33,046 nt of DNA from Clostridia bacterium (GCA_029061465.1 JAIDRY010000150.1:1-33046), one strand, 5' to 3'. Positions 15,591 to 25,299 are shown, counted from the stretch's first letter. Translations and numbers: made by a program. Notes: a model not told the origin generated them from the letters alone.

Positions 15591-18002
15591 TTATCTTAAT
15601 TCTATTCCCAGCTTGAATTTCAGGTTACTTAAAATCTTTTTGACGAAGCCGTCTATTTTATTTTCTATCGGCTCGTCTTTCGGCGTAAAGGTTATTTTAA
15701 ACGCCATGGATTTTTTATCTTTTCCCACCTGTTCGCCGATATAAACGTCGAATAGCGCCGCATCGGTTACGTATTTGCAAGCGGAATAAATTTCCTTTTG
15801 TATTTCGGCGCAGGTAAGCTCCTTGTCGCAGGTCAGCGCAAGGTCGCGCGTAACCTCCGCAAACTTTGAAAGCGGAACGTACTTGAACGGCTTTGCGTGC
15901 GTTTTCAGCTTATCGTAATCTATCTCGCCAACGTAAGCCAACCTGTCAAGCGCAAACTCTTCCGCAACCTTCGGCGAAAGCATACCGAAGTAACCTATCT
16001 CTTCGCCGTCGCAAATAATCTTTGCTGTAATGCCGGGGTGGAGGAAGGGCTTTTCCGTGCGTTCGAATTCAAATTCTACGTTCAGCATAGAACCTATATT
16101 TTCGATAACGCCCTTCATATCGAAGAAGTCGCCCTTGCCCCAGGTGCCTAGCGTCAACACGCTTTTCTCTTCGGGGAAGTCGGAAACAGGGAGGCTCTTT
16201 GCAATGAACGCCTTGCTTAATTCAAACAGCTTTCCTTCCATATTTCCGCGCCTTAAATTGCGTACTATTACGTTGACCATCGAGGGGGCAAGCGTAGTGC
16301 GCATGATAGACAAATCTTCACTTATGGGGTTTAAAATTTTAATCGCGTTTCTCTCGGGTGCGGCGGGCGCAAAATGCAGCGTATCCAAATCCTTTTTGGA
16401 GTAGAAGGAGTAAGTGGAAATTTCATAATAGCCCTTTGAAACAAGCTGTTGCTTTAACCTTGCCTCGGCTTTCTGTTCGTCTGAAAGTCCGCCGTTGGTA
16501 ATTGAAGCCGCCGGCATAAACGTGCCTTCTATATTGTCGTAGCCGTAAAATCTTATAATTTCTTCCGCAATGTCGGGATAGCCGTCTATATCCTCGCGGT
16601 ATCCCGGAACGGAAATGGAAAGGTCGTCGCCTGAAATTTTCGCGTTGAAGTTAAGGCTGTTTAAAATTCTCAGTATATCCTTATCGGGAACGGTAATGCC
16701 GAGCAGTGCATTTATCTTCGAAACGGAAACTGTCATATGCCTTTCGGCTGTGTGTGAGTTTTCCGTTTTGACGTCCTTATGCAAATCCGTTACCGTTCCG
16801 CACTTCAATTCTTCAATAAGGTGCAATGCGCGCGCCATAGCGCGTTCGGTCGTGTATTCGTTTACGCCCTTTTCGAACAGTGCGGAGGAGTCGGAGTGCT
16901 GTCCGAGCGCGCGCGCCGTCTTTCTCACGCTGTCGCGGGCAAACTTCGCCGCCTCGAAAAAAACTTCCGTTGTGTCGTTCTTTATTTCGCTGTTAAGTCC
17001 GCCCATAACGCCCGCAAGCGCAACGGGCTTTTCACCGTCGCATATTACGAGGTTATCGTTTTTAAGCTCGAATTCGTTTTCGTCGAGCGTAATAATCTTT
17101 TCACCGTCTTTCGCGCGCCTTATAACCACCTCGCGCCCCGAGAGCGTTCTCAAATCGAACGCGTGCATGGGCTGACCGAGTTCAAGCAAAATAAAGTTTG
17201 TTATATCTACTATATTGCTTATCGAACGCAGTCCGCAGAGCGCAAGCCTTTTTCTAAGCCAAGCGGGAGAGGGGGCGATTTTTACGTCCTTTACGTAGTG
17301 CCCGATATAGCGGGGGCATACGTCGGGCGCAAGGTCGGTAATCTTAATATCTTCGTATTTGCCTTTAACGGCGGTGTATCCGTAATTCGGCTCTTTAATC
17401 TTTTTTCCAAGCACGGCGGCGACTTCACGCGCAATGCCGAAAATGCTCTGGCAGTCGGGGCGGTTTGCGGTAACTCCGATATCGAATATATAATCGTCAA
17501 GCCCTAATAAGGGTTTAACGTCCGCGCCGTTTTTACAACTTTTATCAAGAAGTAAAAGTCCGCAGTAGTCCGCGCCGTCGTACATATCGCCGTTTACGCC
17601 GAGTTCCGCACCCGAACAAAGCATACCGTTTGATTCTATCCCGCGCAGCTTACCCTTTTTAATCGTCATTACGCCCTCGACGGTAACGTGGTCTTTCGCC
17701 GTTGCGTAAACGGTAGCGCCTACGAGAGCGCAGGGCGCTTTAATTCCTTTTTTTACGTTGTCAGCGCCGCAGCATATCTGATAAGTGCCCTTGTCGCCGC
17801 AGTCAACCTTGCATACGTGTAGGTGTGTGCCTTCGACGGGTTCACATTCGATAACCTCGCCTACGACGATGCCCGAAATATCCTTGCCTATATCTATAAG
17901 TTCCTCGACCTCGAATCCGCAGGAAAACAAAAGCTCCTGCAATTTTTCAGCCGTAACGTCTATATCTACGTAATCTCTCAACCAACTTAAAGGTGCTTTC
18001 AT
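15591..18002 (-). CDS. pheT: Phenylalanine--tRNA ligase beta subunit
   Basis: 803 aa; MKAPLSWLRDYVDID, tRNA-binding domain, GQPMHAFDL, PheT B5 and FDX-ACB features; adjacent to pheS. Confidence 0.97.
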   Translation of the reverse strand: MKAPLSWLRDYVDIDVTAEKLQELLFSCGFEVEELIDIGKDISGIVVGEVIECEPVEGTHLHVCKVDCGDKGTYQICCGADNVKKGIKAPCALVGATVYATAKDHVTVEGVMTIKKGKLRGIESNGMLCSGAELGVNGDMYDGADYCGLLLLDKSCKNGADVKPLLGLDDYIFDIGVTANRPDCQSIFGIAREVAAVLGKKIKEPNYGYTAVKGKYEDIKITDLAPDVCPRYIGHYVKDVKIAPSPAWLRKRLALCGLRSISNIVDITNFILLELGQPMHAFDLRTLSGREVVIRRAKDGEKIITLDENEFELKNDNLVICDGEKPVALAGVMGGLNSEIKNDTTEVFFEAAKFARDSVRKTARALGQHSDSSALFEKGVNEYTTERAMARALHLIEELKCGTVTDLHKDVKTENSHTAERHMTVSVSKINALLGITVPDKDILRILNSLNFNAKISGDDLSISVPGYREDIDGYPDIAEEIIRFYGYDNIEGTFMPAASITNGGLSDEQKAEARLKQQLVSKGYYEISTYSFYSKKDLDTLHFAPAAPERNAIKILNPISEDLSIMRTTLAPSMVNVIVRNLRRGNMEGKLFELSKAFIAKSLPVSDFPEEKSVLTLGTWGKGDFFDMKGVIENIGSMLNVEFEFERTEKPFLHPGITAKIICDGEEIGYFGMLSPKVAEEFALDRLAYVGEIDYDKLKTHAKPFKYVPLSKFAEVTRDLALTCDKELTCAEIQKEIYSACKYVTDAALFDVYIGEQVGKDKKSMAFKITFTPKDEPIENKIDGFVKKILSNLKFKLGIELR

Positions 18003-18012
18003 AATTCCCTCC

Positions 18013-19035
18013 TTAGCTCTTGAACTGCTTTAAAAATCTCGTATCACCCTCGAAGAGGAGCTTCATATTGTTAATTCCGAATTTAAGCATAGCTATTCTC
18101 TCGATACCCATACCGAAAGCAAAGCCCGTATATTCGTCGGGGTCTATACCGCAGCCTTCGAGTACGCGCCTGTTTACCATACCCGCGCCGAGCACTTCAA
18201 TCCAGCCCGTGCCCTTGCAAAGACGGCAACCCTTACCGCCGCATTCGAAACAGCTTACGTCGACTTCAACCGAAGGCTCGGTGAAGGGGAAGTAAGAGGG
18301 GCGCAGCCTCGTTTTAACGTCCTCGCCGAAAATCTTGCGGGCAAACTCGTCGAGCATACCTTTAAGGTCGCAAAGGGTAATGCCCTTGTCGACAACCAAG
18401 CCTTCCATCTGCGAGAACATAGGCGAGTGCGTAGCGTCGTCGTCGCTTCTGTAAACCTTACCGGGGGAAAGTATTTTAATGGGCGGCTTTTTATTTTCCA
18501 TAACCCTTATCTGCCCCGCGGAGGTCTGCGTACGCAAAAGCAAATCCTTTGAAAGGTAGAAGGTGTCCTGCATATCCCTTGCGGGGTGGTCTGCGGGAGT
18601 GTTCAAAGCCGTGAAATTGTAATAGTCGTTTTCAATTTCAGGTCCCTCGAAAACCTCGAAGCCCATTCCCGCAAATATGGAAATAAGCTCGTTTCTTATA
18701 AGAGTGTTGGGGTGCAACGCTCCGTCGGGTGCAACTCTTCCGGGCAGAGTTACGTCTATTTTCTCGTCCGAATATTTCTTTTTCAGCTCGAATTCTTTAA
18801 GGCGCTGTTCTATAACCGCAAATTTCTCTTCCGACCACTGTCTTAAAGCGTTTAACAGCTTGCCCATAGAGGGGCGCTGTTCGGGTGGCACGTCGCGCAT
18901 ATTTTTCATAAGTGCGGAAATTTCGCCCGTCTTGCCCAAAAATCTCATTTTGATTTCCTGCAAAGTCTTGCTCGACTGCACGTCTTTTACGGCTTCGTCG
19001 ATACTCTTTTCGATTTCGTCAATCTTTTTCTGCAT
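18013..19035 (-). CDS. pheS: Phenylalanine--tRNA ligase alpha subunit
   Basis: Start at [11 protein letters not shown] with [51 protein letters not shown]. The ORF caller's N-terminal extension to 19143 runs through hairpin-rich leader sequence. Confidence 0.97.
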   Translation of the reverse strand: MQKKIDEIEKSIDEAVKDVQSSKTLQEIKMRFLGKTGEISALMKNMRDVPPEQRPSMGKLLNALRQWSEEKFAVIEQRLKEFELKKKYSDEKIDVTLPGRVAPDGALHPNTLIRNELISIFAGMGFEVFEGPEIENDYYNFTALNTPADHPARDMQDTFYLSKDLLLRTQTSAGQIRVMENKKPPIKILSPGKVYRSDDDATHSPMFSQMEGLVVDKGITLCDLKGMLDEFARKIFGEDVKTRLRPSYFPFTEPSVEVDVSCFECGGKGCRLCKGTGWIEVLGAGMVNRRVLEGCGIDPDEYTGFAFGMGIERIAMLKFGINNMKLLFEGDTRFLKQFKS

Positions 19036-19058
19036 AAAAACTCCTTTTAATTCTTCAC

Positions 19059-19092
19059 AAATATTGCCGTCTATTCTGCGTCGGCAATATTT
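19059..19092. repeat. 11-bp perfect inverted repeat in the pheST leader
   Basis: AAATATTGCCG (19059-19069) and CGGCAATATTT (19082-19092). Confidence 0.85.
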
Positions 19093-19117
19093 CGTGATTT
19101 GATGGCTTCTCGCCCTC

Positions 19118-19160
19118 GTGCCGCAATTTCTAAGGGCACACAAATATATAATTGCGGCAC
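19118..19160. repeat. 11-bp perfect inverted repeat in the pheST leader
   Basis: GTGCCGCAATT (19118-19128) and AATTGCGGCAC (19150-19160). Confidence 0.85.
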
Positions 19161-19254
19161 TTCACCTCGCTCAGGTGCAGGTATGCACAAATAGGGTGCG
19201 ACTGCGCAAAAGCGCGGTTTTGCTTGCGCCGTTAATTATTTTAAGGTTTTCGAA

Positions 19255-19515
19255 AAAATAAAAACCCCGTGCGTTATGCACAGGGCGAATTAATTATTTG
19301 TTCGCGGTACCACCTGATTTCGCGGCTATTATTGCCGCCTTGTTTTCTCGTTAACGCAGAGGAAGCGGAGCAGACTACTTGTTTCCGTTCGTCCGTCGGC
19401 TCACAAGTGAATACCGCTTAAACCCAATGGAAAATCTTTCAGCCGTTTTCGGATTTTCCTCTCTGAAAAGGGTGGTATAAAGCGTCTGTCTTGGTCACAG
19501 CCTTTATATTAATTA
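19255..19515 (-). ncRNA. T-box leader controlling pheST
   Basis: minus strand AGGTGGTACCGCGAA T-box sequence; terminator CCCTGTGC-ATAAC-GCACGGGG-TTTTT; candidate UUC (Phe) specifier at 19409-19411 in GGTATTCAC. Confidence 0.92.
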
Positions 19516-19522
19516 CGGCTAT

Positions 19523-19552
19523 ATTATAATTGCCGTTTCAATTATTGTCAAA
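19523..19552 (-). promoter_or_regulatory. Sigma-A promoter of the T-box/pheST transcript
   Basis: minus strand TTGACA - 17 bp (plus-strand offset estimate) - TATAAT consensus hexamers. Confidence 0.85.
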
Positions 19553-19558
19553 CGATTT

Positions 19559-20077
19559 TTAGTAGATACTTCCGCCGAAACTGTCGTATGCGACTATAAC
19601 AGGGAAATCTTCGACTTCAAGTCTGTACACGGCTTCGGATAAAAGCTCGGGGAAGGCAATACATTCACTCTTTTTAATTGCGTTTCCGTACAGTGCGCCC
19701 GCGCCGCCGATTGCCGCAAAGTAAACGCTCTTATTTCTTTTAAGCGCTTCGCGCGTCTCATCGTTCATTTCGCCCTTGCCTATAATGGCTCCCAGTCCCA
19801 TGTCCAGAAGTCGGGGTGCAAAACCTTCCATTCTTGCGGAGGTGGTGGGGCCGCAGCTTCCCGAAGCCTTATCGGGTTTTGCGGGACAGGGACCTGCGTA
19901 GTATATAACTGCGTCCTTTAATTCAAACGGCAGCTTTTCGCCGCTATCCAGAATATTGATTATCTTTTTATGTGCGCAGTCCCTTGCGGTGAGTATAACT
20001 CCGCTTAAACTCACGCTGTCGCCAGCACGCAGGGATAAAATATCGGTTTCGGTCAAAGGCAGGTTAAACTTTCTCAT
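19559..20077 (-). CDS. fumB: Fumarate hydratase class I, beta subunit
   Basis: LPLTETDILSLRAGDSVSLSGVILTARDCAHK; GPCPAKPDKASGSCGPTTSARMEGFAP; ATG overlaps the end of the alpha-subunit gene. Confidence 0.9.
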   Translation of the reverse strand: MRKFNLPLTETDILSLRAGDSVSLSGVILTARDCAHKKIINILDSGEKLPFELKDAVIYYAGPCPAKPDKASGSCGPTTSARMEGFAPRLLDMGLGAIIGKGEMNDETREALKRNKSVYFAAIGGAGALYGNAIKKSECIAFPELLSEAVYRLEVEDFPVIVAYDSFGGSIY

Positions 20078-20913
20078 AAAACCTCCTTTTCGCAGCGTAC
20101 GCAGTGGCACTGGATATTCACCGCTACGGGCAATCCCGCAATGTGGGTGGGCGCGTATTCACAACTAACGCCGAGCGCCGTCGTGTCGCCGTGAAATCCC
20201 TGACAACCTATTTTAAGCTTATTAATTCTGCTTAGCGCCTCGCACTCGATTTCGGCTATTTCTTTTCTGGGGTTAGCCGTGCCTATATCACGCGACAAGG
20301 CCTTTTTTGCAAGATACGCGCAGGTATCGAAAGTCCCGCCTATTCCCACGCCGACGTAAACGGGAGGGCAGGGTCGCGACCCCGCAAGCTTTACGGTTTC
20401 CACAATACAGTTTATAATTCCCTCAACGCCTTGAGCGGGTTTAAGCATATACAGCTTCGACATATTTTCACTGCCGAAACCTTTTGGCATAAACGTAATT
20501 TTAATGTTCTCGCCGTCAACTATTTCCGTGTGAATAACGGCGGGGGTATTGTCGCCCGTGTTTTCGCGGGTTATTGGGTCGCAGACGGATTTTCTGAAAT
20601 ATCCGTCCGAATAAGCTCTGCGCACTCCGTCGTTTACTGCGGCAGTCAAAGATTTGCCCTCCAAGAAAACTCCCTGACCTATTTCGAGAATAACTACGGC
20701 AATTCCCGTGTCCTGACAAACGGGCATATTTTCTTCATGTGCAATAACGCTGTTGTCTACAAGCGTTTCCAGCGCAAAGCGTGCCGCTTCGCCGCTTTCA
20801 ACCTCGCACGCAAAGTTTAAAGCTTCTATACAGGAAGGCGTTAAATTTACGCCCGCCCTTAAAGCCATTTCGTAAATTTTGTTTTCGATTTCAACCGTAT
20901 TTATCTTACGCAT
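20074..20913 (-). CDS. fumA: Fumarate hydratase class I, alpha subunit
   Basis: MPVCQDTGIAVVILEIGQ; GSENMSKLYMLKPAQG; VGVGIGGTFDTCAYLAKKAL; GFHGDTTALGV. Confidence 0.92.
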   Translation of the reverse strand: MRKINTVEIENKIYEMALRAGVNLTPSCIEALNFACEVESGEAARFALETLVDNSVIAHEENMPVCQDTGIAVVILEIGQGVFLEGKSLTAAVNDGVRRAYSDGYFRKSVCDPITRENTGDNTPAVIHTEIVDGENIKITFMPKGFGSENMSKLYMLKPAQGVEGIINCIVETVKLAGSRPCPPVYVGVGIGGTFDTCAYLAKKALSRDIGTANPRKEIAEIECEALSRINKLKIGCQGFHGDTTALGVSCEYAPTHIAGLPVAVNIQCHCVRCEKEVL

Positions 20914-20956
20914 AAAATAATTTTATTATATTTTTGAGTAAATGTAAAATAATTAT

Positions 20957-20985
20957 TTGACTAAAATTCCAAATTGAACTATAAC
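20957..20985 (+). promoter_or_regulatory. Putative sigma-A promoter for the CPBP protease gene
   Basis: TTGACT - 17 bp - TATAAC; projected TSS falls at about the 20992 ATG. Confidence 0.5.
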
Positions 20986-20991
20986 AAAAAT

Positions 20992-21924
20992 ATGGTAAAC
21001 AATTCACCTGCTCAAAATTACAACGCTTTACATAAGCCCGCGTCGGATACGGGCGGTTTAATTCTGAGCATTTCAGTGCTTGCGATGTATCTCGTAAGCC
21101 TTATATTCGGACTTATTATACAGGGCGTAGAGGATATGCCCGCTGATTTAAGTCTTTACTTAAGTTATCTTGCCGCGCCGATTGGAATAACCGCGGCTGT
21201 TTTCGGTACGCTCAGATATAAAAACGTACAGTTTAAAAGCGTGTTTCCAGTCAGTTGCCACCCTAAATATTACCTTATAGGCGTTCTGTTTATTTTCGGG
21301 CTGTTGTTCAGCGTAAGTATGATTGACGCACCCGTACTTGAACTTTTCAAAGCGTTAGGTTATGAGGAAAGGGGAGCGGAAAGTTACTTCCCCGACCTTT
21401 CCGGTGCAAACGTTCTTATTGCACTTATAATAATAGCGGTTATACCCGCATTAGTGGAAGAAACTCTGTTCCGCGGCGTAATACTTAACGCGTGCGAGGA
21501 GAGTATGGGCACTATCCGCACTATATTCGTCGTCGGGTTTTGTTTTGCCCTCTTTCACGCCTCGCCCGAGCAGACGGTTTATCAGTTTATAGCGGGGTGC
21601 GCTTTCGCGTTAATTGCAGTGCGTTCAGGCTCGATACTTCCGTCGATAGTAATGCACTTTATAAACAACGCGCTTATAATCATCTTCGCCGCATGCGGAC
21701 TGTACGATGAAGCGGGCGCGCTCATTATGTCGGACGACGCGTTCCTCGTCGTTACCGTACTTTCGGCGGCGAGCTTTATCGTCGCGGTGGGTTTGTTGAT
21801 TAAGGACAGTAAACCCTGGAAAAAAGGACGTGAGGGCGGCGTTGCGCAGTTCTTCTTATTCGCTTCGGTGGGAATAGTTATTCTTGCCGTCAGCTGGGTA
21901 CTTTCATTTTTCGTGATTGAATAA
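20992..21924 (+). CDS. CPBP-family intramembrane metalloprotease
   Basis: Multi-TM; EETLFRGVILNA, FALFHASPEQ, IVMHFINNAL; in-frame ATG at 20992 preferred over the TTG at 20974, which lies within the promoter. Confidence 0.88.
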   Translation: MVNNSPAQNYNALHKPASDTGGLILSISVLAMYLVSLIFGLIIQGVEDMPADLSLYLSYLAAPIGITAAVFGTLRYKNVQFKSVFPVSCHPKYYLIGVLFIFGLLFSVSMIDAPVLELFKALGYEERGAESYFPDLSGANVLIALIIIAVIPALVEETLFRGVILNACEESMGTIRTIFVVGFCFALFHASPEQTVYQFIAGCAFALIAVRSGSILPSIVMHFINNALIIIFAACGLYDEAGALIMSDDAFLVVTVLSAASFIVAVGLLIKDSKPWKKGREGGVAQFFLFASVGIVILAVSWVLSFFVIE

Positions 21925-21925
21925 A

Positions 21926-22363
21926 ATGCAGAAAATAAATATAGTGTGCGTAGGTAAAATCAAGGAAGAATTTTACCGCTCGGCAGTAACCGAATATTTA
22001 AAACGGCTCCAAAGATTTGCAAAGGTGGAAATAAAGGAGCTTGCGGAGGGCAGAGATATAGAGGACGAAGCCCCCGCAATATTACGAAGCTTAAAGGGCT
22101 TTATTATCGCGCTGTGCATAGAGGGCAAAAAGCTTTCAAGTGAAGCGCTTGCCGATGAAATTAAAAAGCTCTGCGACAGGGGAGAGGAAATAACCTTTAT
22201 AATAGGCTCTTCCTGCGGACTTTCCGAAAGTGTAAAAAATGCCGCGGACTTGCGCCTGTCCTTTTCGGATATGACGTTTCCGCACCAGCTTATGCGCGTA
22301 ATTTTATGCGAACAAGTGTACCGCGCTTTTATGATTAATTCCGATAGTGCCTATCATAAGTAA
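21926..22363 (+). CDS. rlmH: 23S rRNA (pseudouridine1915-N3)-methyltransferase RlmH
   Basis: MQKINIVCVGKIKEEFYRSAVTEYLKRL; FIIGSSCGLSESV; terminal EQVYRAFMINSDSAYHK. Confidence 0.95.
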   Translation: MQKINIVCVGKIKEEFYRSAVTEYLKRLQRFAKVEIKELAEGRDIEDEAPAILRSLKGFIIALCIEGKKLSSEALADEIKKLCDRGEEITFIIGSSCGLSESVKNAADLRLSFSDMTFPHQLMRVILCEQVYRAFMINSDSAYHK

Positions 22364-22390
22364 TATCGCCGCCCGTAATAATCATATAGT
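22361..22390 (+). promoter_or_regulatory. Possible sigma-E-like promoter upstream of M14 peptidase
   Basis: TAATATC - 15 bp - CATATAGT; same spacer and same 5-nt gap to the start codon as at yunB. Confidence 0.35.
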
Positions 22391-22395
22391 GTTAT

Positions 22396-23127
22396 GTGAT
22401 TTACGAAGAAATATCGGCATTTTACAAAAGCTACTCACAAAAAAAATGCGTCATAGGCTATTCCGTACACGGCAGGGAAATTTACGCATTTCACGTCGGG
22501 GCAGACACGGGCAGGCAGTTTATTGCGGTGTACGCCGTTCACGCAAGGGAATGGATAACCGCGCGACTTGCGCTCAGACATATTAAAAAGGGCGTCAAGG
22601 GCGGAGGCGGCTGGATAATTCCGCTCCTTAATCCAGACGGTGCGATTTTATCGCAAACAACAATGCCGCTCTGGAAAGCCAACGCGCGCGGTGTTGATTT
22701 AAACTGCAATTTTGACGCGGACTGGGGACACGGCAGACTGAATACGACGCGCCGCGGTAGTGAAAACTGTATAGGGGACAATCCCTTTTCCGAACCGGAA
22801 ACAATAGCGCTTCGCGACTTCACAAAAAGAATCCGTCCGTACGTTACGCTCAGCTTTCACACCAAGGGTGAAGAAATATACTGGGAATACGGCGGGCGCG
22901 GAGATATCCGCGGTGCGGAAATTATAAGCAAGGTTACTGGCTACAAGGTGGAGCGCGTATACGGCTCGGCTGGCGGCTATAAGGACTGGTGCATTTTAAA
23001 ACTGCATATCCCCGCGTATACAATCGAGTGCGGCTCGGACGGGCTTGCTCACCCGATAACAAAATTAAAACGACTGAAAAGGTGCTATAAGCTTTTAAAA
23101 GTTTTTGTGGACAAATATGGAAAATAA
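22396..23127 (+). CDS. M14-family zinc carboxypeptidase (gamma-D-glutamyl-meso-DAP peptidase-like)
   Basis: GTG start; AVHAREWITARLALRHI, LLNPDGA, NARGVDLNCNFDADWG, SFHTKGEEIYWEYGG, AYTIECGSDG. Confidence 0.88.
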   Translation: MIYEEISAFYKSYSQKKCVIGYSVHGREIYAFHVGADTGRQFIAVYAVHAREWITARLALRHIKKGVKGGGGWIIPLLNPDGAILSQTTMPLWKANARGVDLNCNFDADWGHGRLNTTRRGSENCIGDNPFSEPETIALRDFTKRIRPYVTLSFHTKGEEIYWEYGGRGDIRGAEIISKVTGYKVERVYGSAGGYKDWCILKLHIPAYTIECGSDGLAHPITKLKRLKRCYKLLKVFVDKYGK

Positions 23128-23581
23128 ATTTATGCAGGAAGCCTTAAAGGAGGCGGAAAAGGCGTTTAACGAGGGGGAGGTCCCCATAGGCGCCGTAGTC
23201 GTCGCGGACGGCAAGGTCATTTCGCGCGGACACAACAGACGCACGAAAAAGCAGATTGCAACCGCCCACGCCGAAGTCGAGGCTATCGAAAAGGCTTGCA
23301 AAAAACTCAAAAGCTGGCGCATACCCGAATGTGAAATTTACGTTACTTTGGAGCCCTGTCCCATGTGTATGGGCGCAATGCTCAACGCGCGTATCAAAAA
23401 GTGCTATTTCGGTGCGCCCGAGGGGAAGGGCAGAACGTTGACGAACGAAATTGCAAGCGCCAACCTTGTAAACCACGTAATAGAGGTTGAAGGCGAAGTT
23501 ATGGAAGAGGAGTGCGCTGCAATTTTGTCAAAGTTTTTCAAAGAAATGCGCCTTCGTACCAAAACCGAAGGTGAAAATTAA
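23117..23581 (+). CDS. tadA: tRNA-specific adenosine deaminase
   Basis: MQEALKEAEKAFNEGEVPIGAVVV; AHAEVEAIEKACKKL; TLEPCPMCMGAMLNARI. Confidence 0.95.
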   Translation: MENKFMQEALKEAEKAFNEGEVPIGAVVVADGKVISRGHNRRTKKQIATAHAEVEAIEKACKKLKSWRIPECEIYVTLEPCPMCMGAMLNARIKKCYFGAPEGKGRTLTNEIASANLVNHVIEVEGEVMEEECAAILSKFFKEMRLRTKTEGEN

Positions 23582-23595
23582 ACTCTTTCATTTTG

Positions 23596-23625
23596 TTGAC
23601 AACTAATCTTAGTTCATTATACAAT
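23596..23625 (+). promoter_or_regulatory. Putative sigma-A promoter of prs
   Basis: TTGACA - 18 bp - TACAAT. Confidence 0.6.
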
Positions 23626-23712
23626 TAAAATCGGCTTTGTAAGTCTTATTAAAATAGAATAGAAGAGGGCAAACTCTTTTAAAATATTTTTAATCACTAC
23701 GAAGGAGACCTG

Positions 23713-24660
23713 ATGATTAACCACGGAAACGAAATTAAGATTTTTTCGGGTAATTCAAACAAACCCCTTGCCGAAAAGATTGCGGCAAAGCTGAACACCA
23801 CGCTCGGGGCAATGGAAGTAACGCACTTCTCCGACGGAGAAATTTACGTTCGTTTTGACGAAACTATCCGTGGAATGGACGTTTTCCTTATTCAGTCCAC
23901 AAGCTATCCCGTAAACACCAATCTTATGGAACTTCTCATAATGATTGACGCGGCAAAGAGAGCGAGCGCGGGAAGAATTACCGCCGTAATTCCCTATTTC
24001 GGTTACGCGCGTCAGGACAGAAAGGCGCGTTCGCGTGAGCCCATTACGGCTAAACTCGTGGCTAACCTCATCACAAGCGCAGGCGCGGACAGAGTTCTTA
24101 CTATGGACCTGCACTGCATGCAGATACAGGGCTTCTTCGATATCCCCCTCGATAACCTCGTAGGCGGACCCACCTTATACAATTATTTCAAACCCAAGGT
24201 AGACGATAACTTCGTCGTCGTTTCCCCCGATATAGGCTCCGTAGCCCGCGCAAGAAAGGTTGCGGCTAAAATGGACGCTAAAATGGCTATTATCGACAAG
24301 CGCCGTCCCAAGGCGAACGTTATGGAGGTAATGAACATAATCGGCGACGTCAAGGGCAAAAACTGCCTTATGGTTGACGATATGATTGACACCGCGGGCA
24401 CGATTGTTCAGGGCGCAAAGGCGTTAAAGGAAGCGGGGGTAAACGAAATTTACGCTTGCTGTTCGCACGGCGTTTTGTCGGGACCTGCAATAGAAAGACT
24501 TGCCGATTCCCCTATAACCGAGCTTGCAATCTTGGACACTATCGACATTCCGAAGGAAAAGATGCTGCCCATATTCAAAATCATCACCACGGCGCAGATA
24601 TTCGCTTCGGCAATAGAAAACGTTTACCTCGACAAATCAATGTCTAAAATATACGATTAA
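23713..24660 (+). CDS. prs: Ribose-phosphate pyrophosphokinase
   Basis: [41 protein letters not shown]-binding loop [14 protein letters not shown]. Confidence 0.97.
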   Translation: MINHGNEIKIFSGNSNKPLAEKIAAKLNTTLGAMEVTHFSDGEIYVRFDETIRGMDVFLIQSTSYPVNTNLMELLIMIDAAKRASAGRITAVIPYFGYARQDRKARSREPITAKLVANLITSAGADRVLTMDLHCMQIQGFFDIPLDNLVGGPTLYNYFKPKVDDNFVVVSPDIGSVARARKVAAKMDAKMAIIDKRRPKANVMEVMNIIGDVKGKNCLMVDDMIDTAGTIVQGAKALKEAGVNEIYACCSHGVLSGPAIERLADSPITELAILDTIDIPKEKMLPIFKIITTAQIFASAIENVYLDKSMSKIYD

Positions 24661-24675
24661 AAACACGTTAAATTT

Positions 24676-24705
24676 AAAAGCCGCCTTAATAAAGCGGCTT
24701 TTTTA
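24676..24705 (+). terminator. Terminator downstream of prs
   Basis: AAAAGCCGC-CTTAATAAA-GCGGCTTTTTT. Confidence 0.85.
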
Positions 24706-24716
24706 AAAGGAAAAGT

Positions 24717-25280
24717 ATGTACGTAATAGTGGGGCTTGGAAATCCCGAAGAAAAGTATTTAAAAACCTTTCATAATATGGGCTATATCGCGGTGGGCGAC
24801 GTTGCAGCAAAGCTTGGGGTTAAGTTCAAAAAAAAGGAATGCGAAAGCTACGTTGCGGAAGCCAACGTTAAGGGCAAAAAAGTAATTTTAGCCCGCCCCG
24901 TAACGTATATGAACGCCAGCGGCAGAGCGGTTAAACAGCTTCTCGCCAAATACAAAACGGACGCAAGCAAATTAATCGTTTTATACGACGACTACGATAT
25001 TCCCAAGGGCAGCGTGCGTATCCGTCCTTCGGGCAGTGCCGGCACTCACAACGGTATGCGTTCGGTAATAGCGGAAATAGGCACGCAGAACTTCACGCGC
25101 ATACGCATAGGCATACGCGATAGCGAAGTTAATATTCCCATAATAAACTACGTTTTATCCGAAGTAAAAAAAGAGGACTACGAGCTGTTTATATCGGCTT
25201 GCGGCAGAGCAGCGGACGCGGCTATTTCCATAGCCGAGGGCGAAAGCGTGGAAAATACAATGACGCGCTTCAACGGATAA
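24717..25280 (+). CDS. pth: Peptidyl-tRNA hydrolase
   Basis: MYVIVGLGNPEEKYLKTFHNMGY; KPVTYMNASG-like RPVTYMNASGRAV; SAGTHNGMRSV. Confidence 0.96.
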   Translation: MYVIVGLGNPEEKYLKTFHNMGYIAVGDVAAKLGVKFKKKECESYVAEANVKGKKVILARPVTYMNASGRAVKQLLAKYKTDASKLIVLYDDYDIPKGSVRIRPSGSAGTHNGMRSVIAEIGTQNFTRIRIGIRDSEVNIPIINYVLSEVKKEDYELFISACGRAADAAISIAEGESVENTMTRFNG

Positions 25281-25299
25281 TCAGTCAGGGGCAACGCGC

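Noticed and set aside
16615-17507. Plus-strand ORFs of 186 and 242 aa inside pheT
   Set aside because: Antisense to a clearly conserved pheT.
23655-23695. Attenuator in the prs leader (GAAGAG-GGCAAA-CTCTTTT followed by AT-rich sequence)
   Set aside because: Only a 5-6 bp weak stem; cannot be distinguished from chance.
23582-23712. SRP RNA gene after tadA, where it is found in some Firmicutes
   Set aside because: Only a promoter and a short leader before prs; too short, with no SRP Alu/domain IV signature.
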